Source: a virus. From it: a stretch of DNA of 22,417 nucleotides. The translations under genes and the position numbers were made by a program. Numbering within the stretch: position 1 is the stretch's first letter; each line of letters begins with the position of its first letter. Positions 9,030-15,585 of the stretch are shown here, one piece after another. Under the pieces are notes generated by a model that was not told the origin of the DNA, did not search any database, and was given only the letters and a program-made list of their open reading frames with translations. Location of the stretch: positions 1-22,417 of IMG/VR virus record IMGVR_UViG_3300046804_000600. One strand, given 5' to 3'.

Positions 9030-9272
9030 ATGCAACATCCCTTCTTAGATATTAATGAAATATTAAAACTTAGCTTAGAAGAAATTCAACAAAAGATTTC
9101 TGACTTACAGGGCAAAATGGCATTTGCTCAACGAATGCGAAATGCGGCTATGATTGCACAGCTTCATATGGTGATTGATACTTATCAATCAGCCGCAGCC
9201 CAAAAGCTAGATGAAGTCTTTAAAAAGCAAAACGCCCAATCTCAAATAAGAATCCAAGAAGGTGCAAAATGA
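9030..9272 (+). CDS. Small helical protein, uncharacterised
   Basis: About 80 residues, nearly all predicted helix, with LSLEEIQQKISDLQGKMAFAQRM and a second segment AAMIAQLHMVIDTYQSAAAQKL. The heptad-like spacing of Leu, Ile and Met suggests a coiled-coil hairpin. I recall similar small helical proteins in T4-like phages but no function. I chose the ATG at 9030. A TTG one codon upstream (9027) is equally in frame, and neither has a Shine-Dalgarno. It overlaps the next gene by ATGA, so the two are probably translated together. Confidence 0.75.
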   Translation: MQHPFLDINEILKLSLEEIQQKISDLQGKMAFAQRMRNAAMIAQLHMVIDTYQSAAAQKLDEVFKKQNAQSQIRIQEGAK

Positions 9273-9886
9273 GTGCAAGAATCCACACCCAACTTAACTT
9301 CAATGCCGGTGCCTACTACGAAGGCAGCTTCTATATGGGAACATACGAAGTTGATTTAACTCTTACAGTAGAAACTGAATCTATCAGAGAACAAAATGTT
9401 GCCTTAGAAAGAATGAAATATTTTATGATGGAGACATTGGCTGACTCAGTTCTAATTAGAGATACTGAGACTGCTCAAATTGAAAAATATCTCAATGCTG
9501 ATTTGAAAGTATGTACATTACCCGAAGAACCATTCGACCAAGTTGTAGGTATTATGTTATTATGTAAGCTAAATGCAGTAGCAGAAGGCAGATTGTTAGT
9601 ATCTGATATCACAATTGGCTCATCGATGAGCGACGGAGTTAACTGCTTAATCAGTGATGATGAATTTCTAGGACCATTTGAAGCGTCTGGATGGTGGAAA
9701 GAGTGTTCTACCAAAATCAATGATTTAATTAGCAATAGACCAAACAAGAAAATTGTTAAACTAATTAAACCAGGAATAGATTGGACAGATGTATTCTTGG
9801 GTTGGGAAGAAAAGAAAGTCAAAAAAGATTCGAAACCAAATGCTGAAATTGTATTTGGTAGCTTTGAATCAAAAACGGACAAATAA
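9269..9886 (+). CDS. Uncharacterised conserved-looking phage protein
   Basis: A 205-residue protein I cannot assign. The N-terminal 60 residues are beta-rich with alternating aromatic residues (NFNAGAYYEGSFYMGTYEVDLTLTVET), then a helix (NVALERMKYFMMETLADSVLI), then a mixed alpha/beta core with WWKECSTKINDLI and a PGIDWTDVFLGWEE segment. The C-terminus is Lys-rich. There are no membrane segments. Its start overlaps the preceding small helical gene by ATGA. It is the last gene before a new sigma70-like promoter, so it belongs to the upstream late unit. Confidence 0.8.
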   Translation: MSARIHTQLNFNAGAYYEGSFYMGTYEVDLTLTVETESIREQNVALERMKYFMMETLADSVLIRDTETAQIEKYLNADLKVCTLPEEPFDQVVGIMLLCKLNAVAEGRLLVSDITIGSSMSDGVNCLISDDEFLGPFEASGWWKECSTKINDLISNRPNKKIVKLIKPGIDWTDVFLGWEEKKVKKDSKPNAEIVFGSFESKTDK

Positions 9887-9889
9887 CAC

Positions 9890-9918
9890 TTGACTTTACT
9901 TGTATAGTTGTGTAATAT
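9890..9918 (+). promoter_or_regulatory. Sigma70-type promoter, start at the ATG
   Basis: -35 TTGACT (9890-9895), 17-nt spacer, -10 TAATAT (9913-9918). The following CTTACT puts the expected RNA start at the A of the ATG at 9925, so the message should be leaderless. Confidence 0.8.
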
Positions 9919-9924
9919 CTTACT

Positions 9925-10431
9925 ATGCGTAATGATTCCTATGGACAACAAGTTTTGTCCGAAAATGACCTCTGTAATTTATATCTTCAAGACCCAGAGA
10001 GGATCATCCATTGGGCTCTAATAGAAAAAGAAATTAAAATAGACAAGGATCTTGGTATTACCAATGTACCGGAATTTAAGTTGTATCAATCTCCTACAGG
10101 ATCAATGGAGAATTTTGACAATCAAAAACAAAACTTCTGGTACATGCCCGAAGAGTACAAAAACTTTGATATTGCAAAATTTGTTTTGGATCAGTGTAAA
10201 GTAGAAGCAGAATTTCAACGAGCAGGTGAAGAACTGTTGATGTTCCAAGAACGTGATATGTTTATGATATTGCGATATTTGAAATACTTAGTGGATACTA
10301 TGCGAAAATATAATATCGTATGGGGAGTTGGTAGAGGATCAAGTGTAGCAAGCTATGTATTGTATCTGATTGGGGTACATCGTATAAATAGCTTGCACTA
10401 TGACTTATCGATAGATGAGTTTTTAAAATAA
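9925..10431 (+). CDS. Stand-alone fragment related to DNA polymerase III alpha (DnaE)
   Basis: A 168-residue protein whose C-terminal 65 residues match the part of bacterial DnaE just before the catalytic aspartates: a helix LRYLKYLVDTMRKYNI, then WGVGRGSSVASYVLYLIG, then INSLHYDLSIDEFLK. This corresponds to DnaE PGRGS...SLVAYALGI...DPL.Y.LLFERFL. The frame stops where DnaE would continue with its PDFDVDF motif, so the metal-binding aspartates are missing and polymerase activity is not expected. I recall short proteins of this kind in T4-like phage genomes, so it may be a stable stand-alone protein and not debris. A strong sigma70-like promoter serves it, and the predicted mRNA is leaderless. 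A role as binder of nucleotide or host replisome is only inference. Confidence 0.82.
   Translation: MRNDSYGQQVLSENDLCNLYLQDPERIIHWALIEKEIKIDKDLGITNVPEFKLYQSPTGSMENFDNQKQNFWYMPEEYKNFDIAKFVLDQCKVEAEFQRAGEELLMFQERDMFMILRYLKYLVDTMRKYNIVWGVGRGSSVASYVLYLIGVHRINSLHYDLSIDEFLK
10383..10390 (+). promoter_or_regulatory. Exact T4 late box TATAAATA inside a gene
   Basis: TATAAATA lies within the 3' end of the DnaE-like gene. It would start RNA near 10396, about 45 nt before the ATG at 10442, whose gene has a good Shine-Dalgarno. Confidence 0.4.
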
Positions 10432-10441
10432 GGAGTAAATT

Positions 10442-10771
10442 ATGAGTGGAGTATATCGTTCAGCAATGGGCAAACCCGTAGATATGGGTTCCATTGTATC
10501 AAAAAATGAAAGAGTTCGTGCTGTTGGAAATATGAACGTCAACGCACGAGGTGATATTTTGGATAGTAATAACAAAATCATCCGTGATAATACAAAACGT
10601 GTTAAAGATTCATATAAAAATGCAGTCAGAGATACATCTGGTACAATGCCACAGTTTGAAGACGAGGCTGCACCAGTAACACCCAATATCCCATATAAGG
10701 TAAATGTTACAGAGTTGTCACCCGAAGAGCAATTACTAGAAGATGAAGACCAAGACTTTGAAAAGAAGTAA
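10442..10771 (+). CDS. Small uncharacterised phage protein (VNARGD motif)
   Basis: A 109-residue soluble protein. The N-terminal half (GKPVDMGSIVSKNERVRAV, GNMNVNARGDILDSNNKII) resembles a short conserved protein I recall from T4-like cyanophages. It has no assigned function there. The C-terminal half is acidic and Pro-rich and likely disordered. A strong Shine-Dalgarno (AAGGAG, 10432-10437) precedes the ATG by 4 nt. An exact late box TATAAATA (10383-10390) lies upstream, so late expression and a virion role are possible but not shown. Confidence 0.78.
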   Translation: MSGVYRSAMGKPVDMGSIVSKNERVRAVGNMNVNARGDILDSNNKIIRDNTKRVKDSYKNAVRDTSGTMPQFEDEAAPVTPNIPYKVNVTELSPEEQLLEDEDQDFEKK

Positions 10772-10780
10772 CCAAAATAG

Positions 10781-10809
10781 TTGCATTAACTTAATTTGCC
10801 AAGTACAAT
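10781..10809 (+). promoter_or_regulatory. Sigma70-type promoter, start at the ATG
   Basis: -35 TTGCAT (10781-10786), 17-nt spacer, -10 TACAAT (10804-10809), then the same CTTACT-ATG junction as the promoter at 9890. RNA should begin at the ATG of the GroES-like gene (10816). Confidence 0.75.
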
Positions 10810-10815
10810 CTTACT

Positions 10816-11187
10816 ATGAAATCAGCATTTGAAGCACATAAGATAGAAAAAGCTAAATTCAAACCAATCGGTGAACATATTGTTGTAACAGACATGAAGT
10901 TCACCGAACGTATTACTACCGGTGGTATCATTCTAATGAATGACGACATGAAAAGTTCTGGTATTAGACCTCGTTGGTGTAGAGTTTATGCGTTAGGTCC
11001 TGATTATACAGGAGAACTTAAAGAGAACGATTGGATTCTTGTTAGTCATGGTCGATGGACTCGTGGTATCGACATTGAAGATGAGGAAGGTAAGAAAACC
11101 ATTCGTAGGGTAGATCCGAACGACATTTTATTGGTCAGTGATGAACCAATGGATGACGAAACAATTTCAGATAAGATTGTGGCATAA
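10816..11187 (+). CDS. GroES-like co-chaperonin
   Basis: A 123-residue Cpn10-fold protein, likely the functional match of T4 gp31. It would cap host GroEL to widen or adjust the folding chamber, classically for the major capsid protein. The match covers FKPIGEHIVVTDMKF (N-terminal barrel strand), TERITTGGIILMNDD (mobile loop with the GGIIL hydrophobic tripeptide at 36-40 that docks to GroEL), then RVYALGPD, ENDWILVSHGRWT and DPNDILLVSDE, matching GroES VLAVGNG, VGDIVIFNDGYG and ESDILAIVE. It is longer than GroES (97 residues), with an extra N-terminal helix and an acidic C-terminal tail. No Shine-Dalgarno is present, and the sigma70-like promoter predicts a leaderless mRNA. Confidence 0.92.
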   Translation: MKSAFEAHKIEKAKFKPIGEHIVVTDMKFTERITTGGIILMNDDMKSSGIRPRWCRVYALGPDYTGELKENDWILVSHGRWTRGIDIEDEEGKKTIRRVDPNDILLVSDEPMDDETISDKIVA

Positions 11188-11189
11188 CA

Positions 11190-11540
11190 ATGAAATGGTT
11201 ATTTAAATGGTTGCGTGATGGCATTAACGACCTCGATACACCAGTCTCATCAGACAGAGAATACATTAATCGAGGAGTCCAAGTTGGATTGGCTGTTCCT
11301 AAAATGAGAAAGAGTCCAAGAGAACTTGCGGCTGCAACTGCATCTGACGGATCAATTCATCTTAATCAAAGTCCTATGAATTTTAGAATTTACCCGGCAA
11401 CTGGTGGACACATTGTAGAATACACTTACTACAATGAAAAAACGGATAGGAATGACCAAGCATTACATCTGATACCCAGTGAACTTGACTTAGGTTCAGA
11501 ACTTGCTAAAATTATGACTTTAGAAGCACTTAAACGTTAA
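11190..11540 (+). CDS. Uncharacterised phage protein
   Basis: A 116-residue protein of unknown function. It starts with an amphipathic helix (MKWLFKWLRDGIND), then a basic linker (VPKMRKSPREL), then a compact alpha/beta part: MNFRIYPATGGHIVEYTYYNE with DRNDQALHLIP and a C-terminal helix. I recall similar short proteins in T4-like phages without a function. The ATG lies 2 nt after the GroES-like stop and has no clear Shine-Dalgarno, so translation is probably coupled to the upstream gene. Confidence 0.78.
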   Translation: MKWLFKWLRDGINDLDTPVSSDREYINRGVQVGLAVPKMRKSPRELAAATASDGSIHLNQSPMNFRIYPATGGHIVEYTYYNEKTDRNDQALHLIPSELDLGSELAKIMTLEALKR

Positions 11541-11550
11541 GGAGAAAATT

Positions 11551-12240
11551 ATGGATACTTTATTTGACACCGCAGTTACGTACAGAACTCCCGCAGACAT
11601 TAATCGCTCGATGGGGCGTGTCTACGGTTACATGAGTTTGGCAGTATGTATTAGTATGTTAGTTAGCATGTATGTTGGCATGACGCCCGAATTGTTGCAG
11701 TTTTTCTTTACTGGTGTAATGAAATGGGTTGTAATCTTTGCCCCTTTAGTATTTGTTATGCTAGTTCCAATTATGCTTAACTCAGGGATAGGTAGAACCG
11801 GGGCAGTAGCTTTGCTATCAGCGTTTGCCGCATTGATGGGTCTTAGTTTTGCAGTAATATTTGCTGTCTATACACTAGGTTCAATCTTTACTGCGTTTAT
11901 GGGCGCAGGTGTGTTGTTCGGTACTATGAGTTTTTATGGTTACTTTACTAAACGTAACCTAGATAGTATGGGACAATTTATGTTCATTGGATTGATTGCA
12001 ATTGTAATTGCTAGTATAATCAATATCTTTATTGGCAGTACAGTTATGCAGATGGTTATCTCAGCATTGGCTATCATTATCTTCTTGGGTTTAACTGCGT
12101 ATGATACGCAAAAGATCCGCGAAGAATTGTATGAATCAGGCGATACTACTATTGCAGAAGTCTCAGGTGCATTAACTCTGTATTTGGACTTTATTAACTT
12201 GTTCTTGTCGTTGTTGCAACTATTCGGTGAAAAGAAATAA
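11551..12240 (+). CDS. BAX inhibitor-1 (BI-1/YccA/YbhL) family membrane protein
   Basis: A 229-residue polytopic inner-membrane protein. It has about seven hydrophobic segments (roughly 24-44, 56-76, 82-100, 102-127, 140-160, 165-182 and 206-225). Family signatures include YGYFTKRNLDSMGQF, the NIFIGS loop, GLTAYDTQKI and YLDFINLFLSLLQLFG. The two acidic residues D185 and D213 probably correspond to the pH-sensing aspartate pair described in the bacterial homologue YetJ, which leaks calcium. In E. coli, YccA of this family restrains the membrane protease FtsH. A phage copy could therefore protect phage membrane proteins or alter membrane ion flow. That is inference. A strong AAGGAG precedes the ATG, and the stop overlaps the clamp-loader start (TAATG). 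Confidence 0.93.
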   Translation: MDTLFDTAVTYRTPADINRSMGRVYGYMSLAVCISMLVSMYVGMTPELLQFFFTGVMKWVVIFAPLVFVMLVPIMLNSGIGRTGAVALLSAFAALMGLSFAVIFAVYTLGSIFTAFMGAGVLFGTMSFYGYFTKRNLDSMGQFMFIGLIAIVIASIINIFIGSTVMQMVISALAIIIFLGLTAYDTQKIREELYESGDTTIAEVSGALTLYLDFINLFLSLLQLFGEKK

Positions 12241-13166
12241 TGAGAAATAATCTTTGGGTTGAGAAATATAGACCAAGTTCAGTATCAGACTATGTGTTTG
12301 TTGACGACCGTCAACGTGAACAAGTTACTGGTTGGATTCAAGCAGGAGAGATTCCTCACTTACTGTTGAGCGGTGAACCAGGTACAGGTAAAACTACTCT
12401 TGCTAAAGTTCTTATCAAGGAACTAGGAGTTGACGATTACGATGTATTAGAAATCAATGCATCACGTGAAAACTCAGTAGACACGGTTCGTGATAAAATC
12501 ACTGGGTTTGTTCAAACAATGCCCTTTGGTAAGTTCAAAATCGTTTTACTTGACGAGGCTGATTATCTAAGTCCTGCAGGTCAGGCAGCATTGCGTAATG
12601 ATATGGAAGCATATTCCATGACAGCACGATTCATTTTGACTTGTAACTATGAGCATCGTGTTATTCCAGCATTGCGTGAAAGTCGTTGCCACAAATTTCA
12701 CATTGCTAAGCCAGATAAAACTGAATTTACAGCAAGAGCCGCAACAGTTCTAGTAAATGAAAATATTGAATTTGATTTAGATGTTTTGGATACTTATGTG
12801 GGAGCAAGTTATCCTGACTTGCGTAAGTGTTTGAATCAATTACAAGTAAATAGTAGTACGGGTAAATTGTTACAACCTACAAGTCAAGGTTCTAACGAAG
12901 ATGAAATGCTTGTTGACGCAACACAACTGTTTAAGAACGGTAAAGTGACTGAAGGTCGCCAGCAACTACTTCAATATTTGAGTTTGCATCCTAGTAGAAT
13001 CGAAGACATTTACCGCTGGATGTACACGAATTTAGATTTATGGGGTAATACCCAAGATAAGAAAGATGCTAACATCATTATTATTCGTAATGGTTTAGCG
13101 AATTTAAGCCTAGTTGGTATCCCTGAAATCAACTTGGCAGCTACTTTAATTGAGTTATCACAATGA
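12240..13166 (+). CDS. Clamp-loader ATPase (T4 gp44 / RFC small subunit type)
   Basis: A 308-residue AAA+ ATPase that opens and loads the sliding clamp on primer-template DNA. Motifs appear in order: WVEKYRP (6-12, RFC signature), Walker A GEPGTGKTT (45-53), Walker B LLDEADYL (103-110), sensor-1 FILTCNY (131-137) and the arginine-finger SRC motif within RESRCHKF (148-150). The C-terminal 110 residues are helical and fit the collar domain. Length and motifs match T4 gp44. Its partner (gp62-like) and the clamp (gp45-like) are not seen in this window. The start overlaps the BI-1 stop and the end overlaps the next gene by ATGA, so the three form a tightly coupled unit. Confidence 0.95.
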   Translation: MRNNLWVEKYRPSSVSDYVFVDDRQREQVTGWIQAGEIPHLLLSGEPGTGKTTLAKVLIKELGVDDYDVLEINASRENSVDTVRDKITGFVQTMPFGKFKIVLLDEADYLSPAGQAALRNDMEAYSMTARFILTCNYEHRVIPALRESRCHKFHIAKPDKTEFTARAATVLVNENIEFDLDVLDTYVGASYPDLRKCLNQLQVNSSTGKLLQPTSQGSNEDEMLVDATQLFKNGKVTEGRQQLLQYLSLHPSRIEDIYRWMYTNLDLWGNTQDKKDANIIIIRNGLANLSLVGIPEINLAATLIELSQ

Positions 13167-13420
13167 GATATTTACTAATCACTTATGTCCGTAAAGCGGA
13201 CGGAAAAATTGATGAACAGGTTACTGTTTCAAAACGAACTAAAGACACTGATATACAAATGTGTAATGTAATCTTAGATTACAAAGACAAAAAAGTAGTC
13301 AAGTCTGTTATTGATGGTCATGCTATGCCCACAACATGGGAAAAGATTGATACTTATTACCGTGAATTGTATCCAAGCATCATTGAACGTTTAGAACAAG
13401 AAGCCGGGACAGACGAATAA
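13163..13420 (+). CDS. Small conserved phage protein next to the clamp loader
   Basis: 85 residues, alpha/beta: a strand MRYLLITYVRK, then DEQVTVSKRTKDTDIQMCNVILDYKDKKVVKSVIDG and a helical tail WEKIDTYYRELYPSIIERL. I recall similar short proteins beside replication genes in T4-like cyanophages, with no function given. It is too short to be an obvious gp62 clamp-loader partner, though coupling through ATGA overlap with the clamp-loader gene leaves that open. A terminator follows directly. Confidence 0.8.
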   Translation: MRYLLITYVRKADGKIDEQVTVSKRTKDTDIQMCNVILDYKDKKVVKSVIDGHAMPTTWEKIDTYYRELYPSIIERLEQEAGTDE

Positions 13421-13444
13421 AAAGGGGCGCAAAGCCCCTTTTTT
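13420..13444. terminator. Bidirectional terminator between convergent genes
   Basis: A 9-bp stem (AAAAGGGGC at 13420-13428 with GCCCCTTTT at 13434-13442) around a GCAAA loop. It is flanked by A-rich and T-rich runs (TTTTTT at 13439-13444 on plus, and a T run on minus), so it can end both the plus-strand unit and phoH. Confidence 0.93.
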
Positions 13445-14267
13445 ATTGATATAGATTTAAGACATGTTCGATGATCCTGTGTCGTTGAACATCTTTCAGT
13501 TCAAAGTTGCATAACTGCAATCCAGGAATCACCCCCTTTCTCAATCGATTTTGTAAGTCTAGTAGCCCATTGTCGGCTGTTTTTCTATCGGCTTGTTCAA
13601 TGTCGCCAGTAATTACAATCTTACTACCGACTCCGATTCTAGTCATAATCATTTTGAGTTGACCAGGAGTTGCATTTTGTGCTTCATCAAGTATAATGTA
13701 GCTGTGCTTAAAGTTACGACCTCGACAAAATGCTAGGGGTGCAATTTCCACTATCTGTTCTTCTAGCATGTGGGCGATTTCACTCGCTGTATAATACTCT
13801 CTTAAAACATCTAATAACGGTCTAGTCCATGGCTCCATTTTCTGATTAATGTCGCCTGGTAAGAAACCATGTTTTTCATCTTCAACACCAACTGCTGGGC
13901 GTGTCAGGATAATACGGTCTACTTCACCTGCCTTCAATGCTTTGATAGCGGCTTGCATAGCTAAGTAAGTTTTACCTGTTCCTGCTGGTCCACCAACAAC
14001 GACAATATCTGTGTTTTCGTTTAATAGTGCGAGGATGTATTTTTCCTGATTGACGGACTTGGGCACTAATTGTATTGGACGTCTGTCTAATTTTACTCGT
14101 GCTTGGTCGAAATTGATTGTTTTTGATTCCTTTGTGTAGAATGTCTGTGTGTCATGTTTTTTACTGTGTGAGTATCGTGTATCTTGCTCTTGTTGACGCA
14201 ATGCGCCAGTTTTTCTTTTACTCAAAATAAGCTCTCCTTGGTCGAGTATTGTGTTCTCATAAAACAC
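13443..14267 (-). CDS. phoH: PhoH-like P-loop ATPase
   Basis: A 274-residue (if GTG-started) PhoH-family ATPase, a frequent gene in marine phages whose role in infection is unclear. Links to RNA metabolism and phosphate stress have been suggested. Motifs: Walker A GGPAGTGKTY (92-101), LTRPAVGVEDEKHGFLPGD (121-139), Walker B IILDEAQN (181-188), ITGDIEQAD (219-227) and the C-terminal QRHRIIEHVL. The N-terminal 60 residues are variable and polar. Two starts compete: GTG at 14267 without a Shine-Dalgarno, and TTG at 14225 with a perfect AAGGAG 8 nt upstream (260 residues). The family core begins well after both. It is the only gene on this strand and stops at the shared terminator. Confidence 0.94.
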   Translation of the reverse strand: MFYENTILDQGELILSKRKTGALRQQEQDTRYSHSKKHDTQTFYTKESKTINFDQARVKLDRRPIQLVPKSVNQEKYILALLNENTDIVVVGGPAGTGKTYLAMQAAIKALKAGEVDRIILTRPAVGVEDEKHGFLPGDINQKMEPWTRPLLDVLREYYTASEIAHMLEEQIVEIAPLAFCRGRNFKHSYIILDEAQNATPGQLKMIMTRIGVGSKIVITGDIEQADRKTADNGLLDLQNRLRKGVIPGLQLCNFELKDVQRHRIIEHVLNLYQ

Positions 14268-14327
14268 AAGAATATTTAAATTACTTTAGTGTGTTGATAA
14301 TAGCGTACTTTTTGTGCATACATTCCT

Positions 14328-14335
14328 GATAAATA
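14328..14335 (+). promoter_or_regulatory. T4-late-type promoter box GATAAATA
   Basis: GATAAATA in the 131-bp divergent gap between phoH and the gene at 14399. Transcription would start near 14341, giving a leader of about 58 nt. It is the first of two such boxes here. No clear sigma70 promoter for phoH is visible in this gap. Confidence 0.5.
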
Positions 14336-14368
14336 TTAGGCTGTTCTCAATCTTTTTATAAAGCTCAA

Positions 14369-14387
14369 TATCATCAGCAAGATGATA
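14369..14387 (+). repeat. Inverted repeat overlapping a late promoter
   Basis: Perfect 7-bp arms TATCATC (14369-14375) and GATGATA (14381-14387) around AGCAA. The 3' arm contains the first bases of the GATAAATA box at 14384, 11 nt before the ATG at 14399. It may be a protein-binding site or a hairpin in transcripts from the upstream box. Confidence 0.55.
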
Positions 14388-14391
14388 AATA
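14384..14391 (+). promoter_or_regulatory. T4-late-type promoter box GATAAATA close to the ATG
   Basis: The box within ATGATAAATACT ends 7 nt before the ATG at 14399. With T4-like spacing the RNA starts at about 14397, so this message would be leaderless or nearly so. Confidence 0.55.
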
Positions 14392-14398
14392 CTAAACT

Positions 14399-15028
14399 AT
14401 GAGCAATCCTTCAGACGAATTTTTCAAAGATATCGATTATCCTAGCATCATCGATACTATTAAAGGTGTTTACTTTAGTGACGCCACAATCAACTCATTA
14501 TTGGATTTTGAACGAGTCCTAGATGAAGCAGACCTATACGCATACAAGAATTGGGATTTGGGCGAACTTGTTAGAGGCCCTGATGTCAAAAAGTACAATG
14601 TTTCTTGCGTATTCATGTACCCGGAAAGATTGATGCCCGATCCACGCGGTGGAAAGAGATTGATTCGTTTAGGTTGTACGATTAAATTCAAGAAAACAAA
14701 AATTAAAGTTCCAGTCAAAATCGAATCACAAGACGATTATAAACCCGGGACTCATTATCCAAAAACAGTAGAACGTGATGTATGGTTAGTATACATCCAG
14801 ATGCCTAAAGACTTGATGAACGATATCCGTGAAGGTTCTATTGACTTAGCAGACCAAACTATCGACTTGGAAGAGTTAGATAATGCGTATGAGGATGATT
14901 TAGATAAAGAGGGTAATGAGGGCGAGGAGAATGAAGGTTCCGGTCAGGCGCCAGCCCAGGGTGATATGAGCATAGGTGGAGGTTTGCCACCGCCACCAAT
15001 GGGTCAACCACAAGGAGGACCAATGTAA
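14399..15028 (+). CDS. Uncharacterised late phage protein with acidic and Gly/Pro-rich tail
   Basis: A 209-residue protein I cannot assign. Residues 1-150 appear folded, with an N-terminal helical part (DEFFKDIDYPSIIDTIKGVY) and a beta-rich part (YNVSCVFMYPERLM, LIRLGCTIKFKKTKIKV, RDVWLVYIQMP). Residues about 155-185 are strongly acidic, and the end (GGGLPPPPMGQPQGGPM) is Gly/Pro-rich and disordered. No Shine-Dalgarno is visible. Two GATAAATA boxes upstream point to late expression. It overlaps the next gene by one base (TAATG), so the two are probably made together. A structural or assembly role is plausible but unproven. Confidence 0.82.
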   Translation: MSNPSDEFFKDIDYPSIIDTIKGVYFSDATINSLLDFERVLDEADLYAYKNWDLGELVRGPDVKKYNVSCVFMYPERLMPDPRGGKRLIRLGCTIKFKKTKIKVPVKIESQDDYKPGTHYPKTVERDVWLVYIQMPKDLMNDIREGSIDLADQTIDLEELDNAYEDDLDKEGNEGEENEGSGQAPAQGDMSIGGGLPPPPMGQPQGGPM

Positions 15029-15585
15029 TGTCTAAGATTCTAACAGAAGGTCTAGACCATATGGACTTGCAGGGTCAAGTAATTCCTAAAATCACACTAG
15101 ACAAATATGAAGCTAAAATGGGCAGTGATGATGAAATCGTCACAGTCTCTATGGTTGTAAAAAGCAATTCAGCAAGTGAAGATTTAGTAGATTGGTTTGA
15201 ACGTGGTTACGATTGGGTATTAGACGGTAAAGTTAGTGACGGTGAACTTACTACTGGTAAATTTGTAGTGTTCATTGAGCTAGACCGTAGAACCAAAGTA
15301 CCAGAAAGAATAATTGAAATAGTTGAAGATATGGAAACATTAACTGGGTTGTCAGTTGATGACTGGACAATGGAAATAGATGGTCAGGAATATCCATTAA
15401 GTGCAGACAAAATGAGAGAATTGATTCCATTAAGCCCGCACGAGTATAGAGAAAGATTCCCCGAAGAATCAGAAGATGATGAAGGGTTGAATGAGATGCG
15501 TGAACGTGCTGGATTAGCACCACATAAATCAAACAAAGTACAAGATTCATTATTAAAAGATTTTATAGCAAAGGCAGGATTATAA
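15028..15585 (+). CDS. Uncharacterised phage protein
   Basis: A 185-residue soluble protein of unknown function. It has an alpha/beta start (DLQGQVIPKITLDKYEAKMGSD), a strand-helix region (VTVSMVVKSNSASEDLVDWFERGYDWVLDGKV), a strand FVVFIELDRR, and an acidic helical C-terminus ending in DSLLKDFIAKAGL. I recall proteins of this type in T4-like phages near structural genes. It overlaps the upstream gene (TAATG) and abuts the next one (0 nt), so the three genes 14399-16206 form one unit. Confidence 0.8.
   Translation: MSKILTEGLDHMDLQGQVIPKITLDKYEAKMGSDDEIVTVSMVVKSNSASEDLVDWFERGYDWVLDGKVSDGELTTGKFVVFIELDRRTKVPERIIEIVEDMETLTGLSVDDWTMEIDGQEYPLSADKMRELIPLSPHEYRERFPEESEDDEGLNEMRERAGLAPHKSNKVQDSLLKDFIAKAGL

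Noticed and set aside
10420-10440. Slippery sequence T-TTA-AAA right before the stop of the DnaE-like gene, as a possible -1 frameshift
   Set aside because: The -1 frame adds only five residues before a stop, and neither shifted frame continues into DnaE-like sequence.
14268-14327. Minus-strand sigma70 promoter for phoH
   Set aside because: Only weak matches (TTATCA with TTAAAT or TAAATA and spacers of 15-16 nt) could be found, too poor to annotate.
14382-14402. Mini-frame ATG ATA AAT ACT ending at the start of the 14399 gene, and a similar one at 20044-20067
   Set aside because: Both are by-products of the shared promoter context ATGATAAATACT. There is no Shine-Dalgarno, and the expected RNA start lies downstream of these ATGs.
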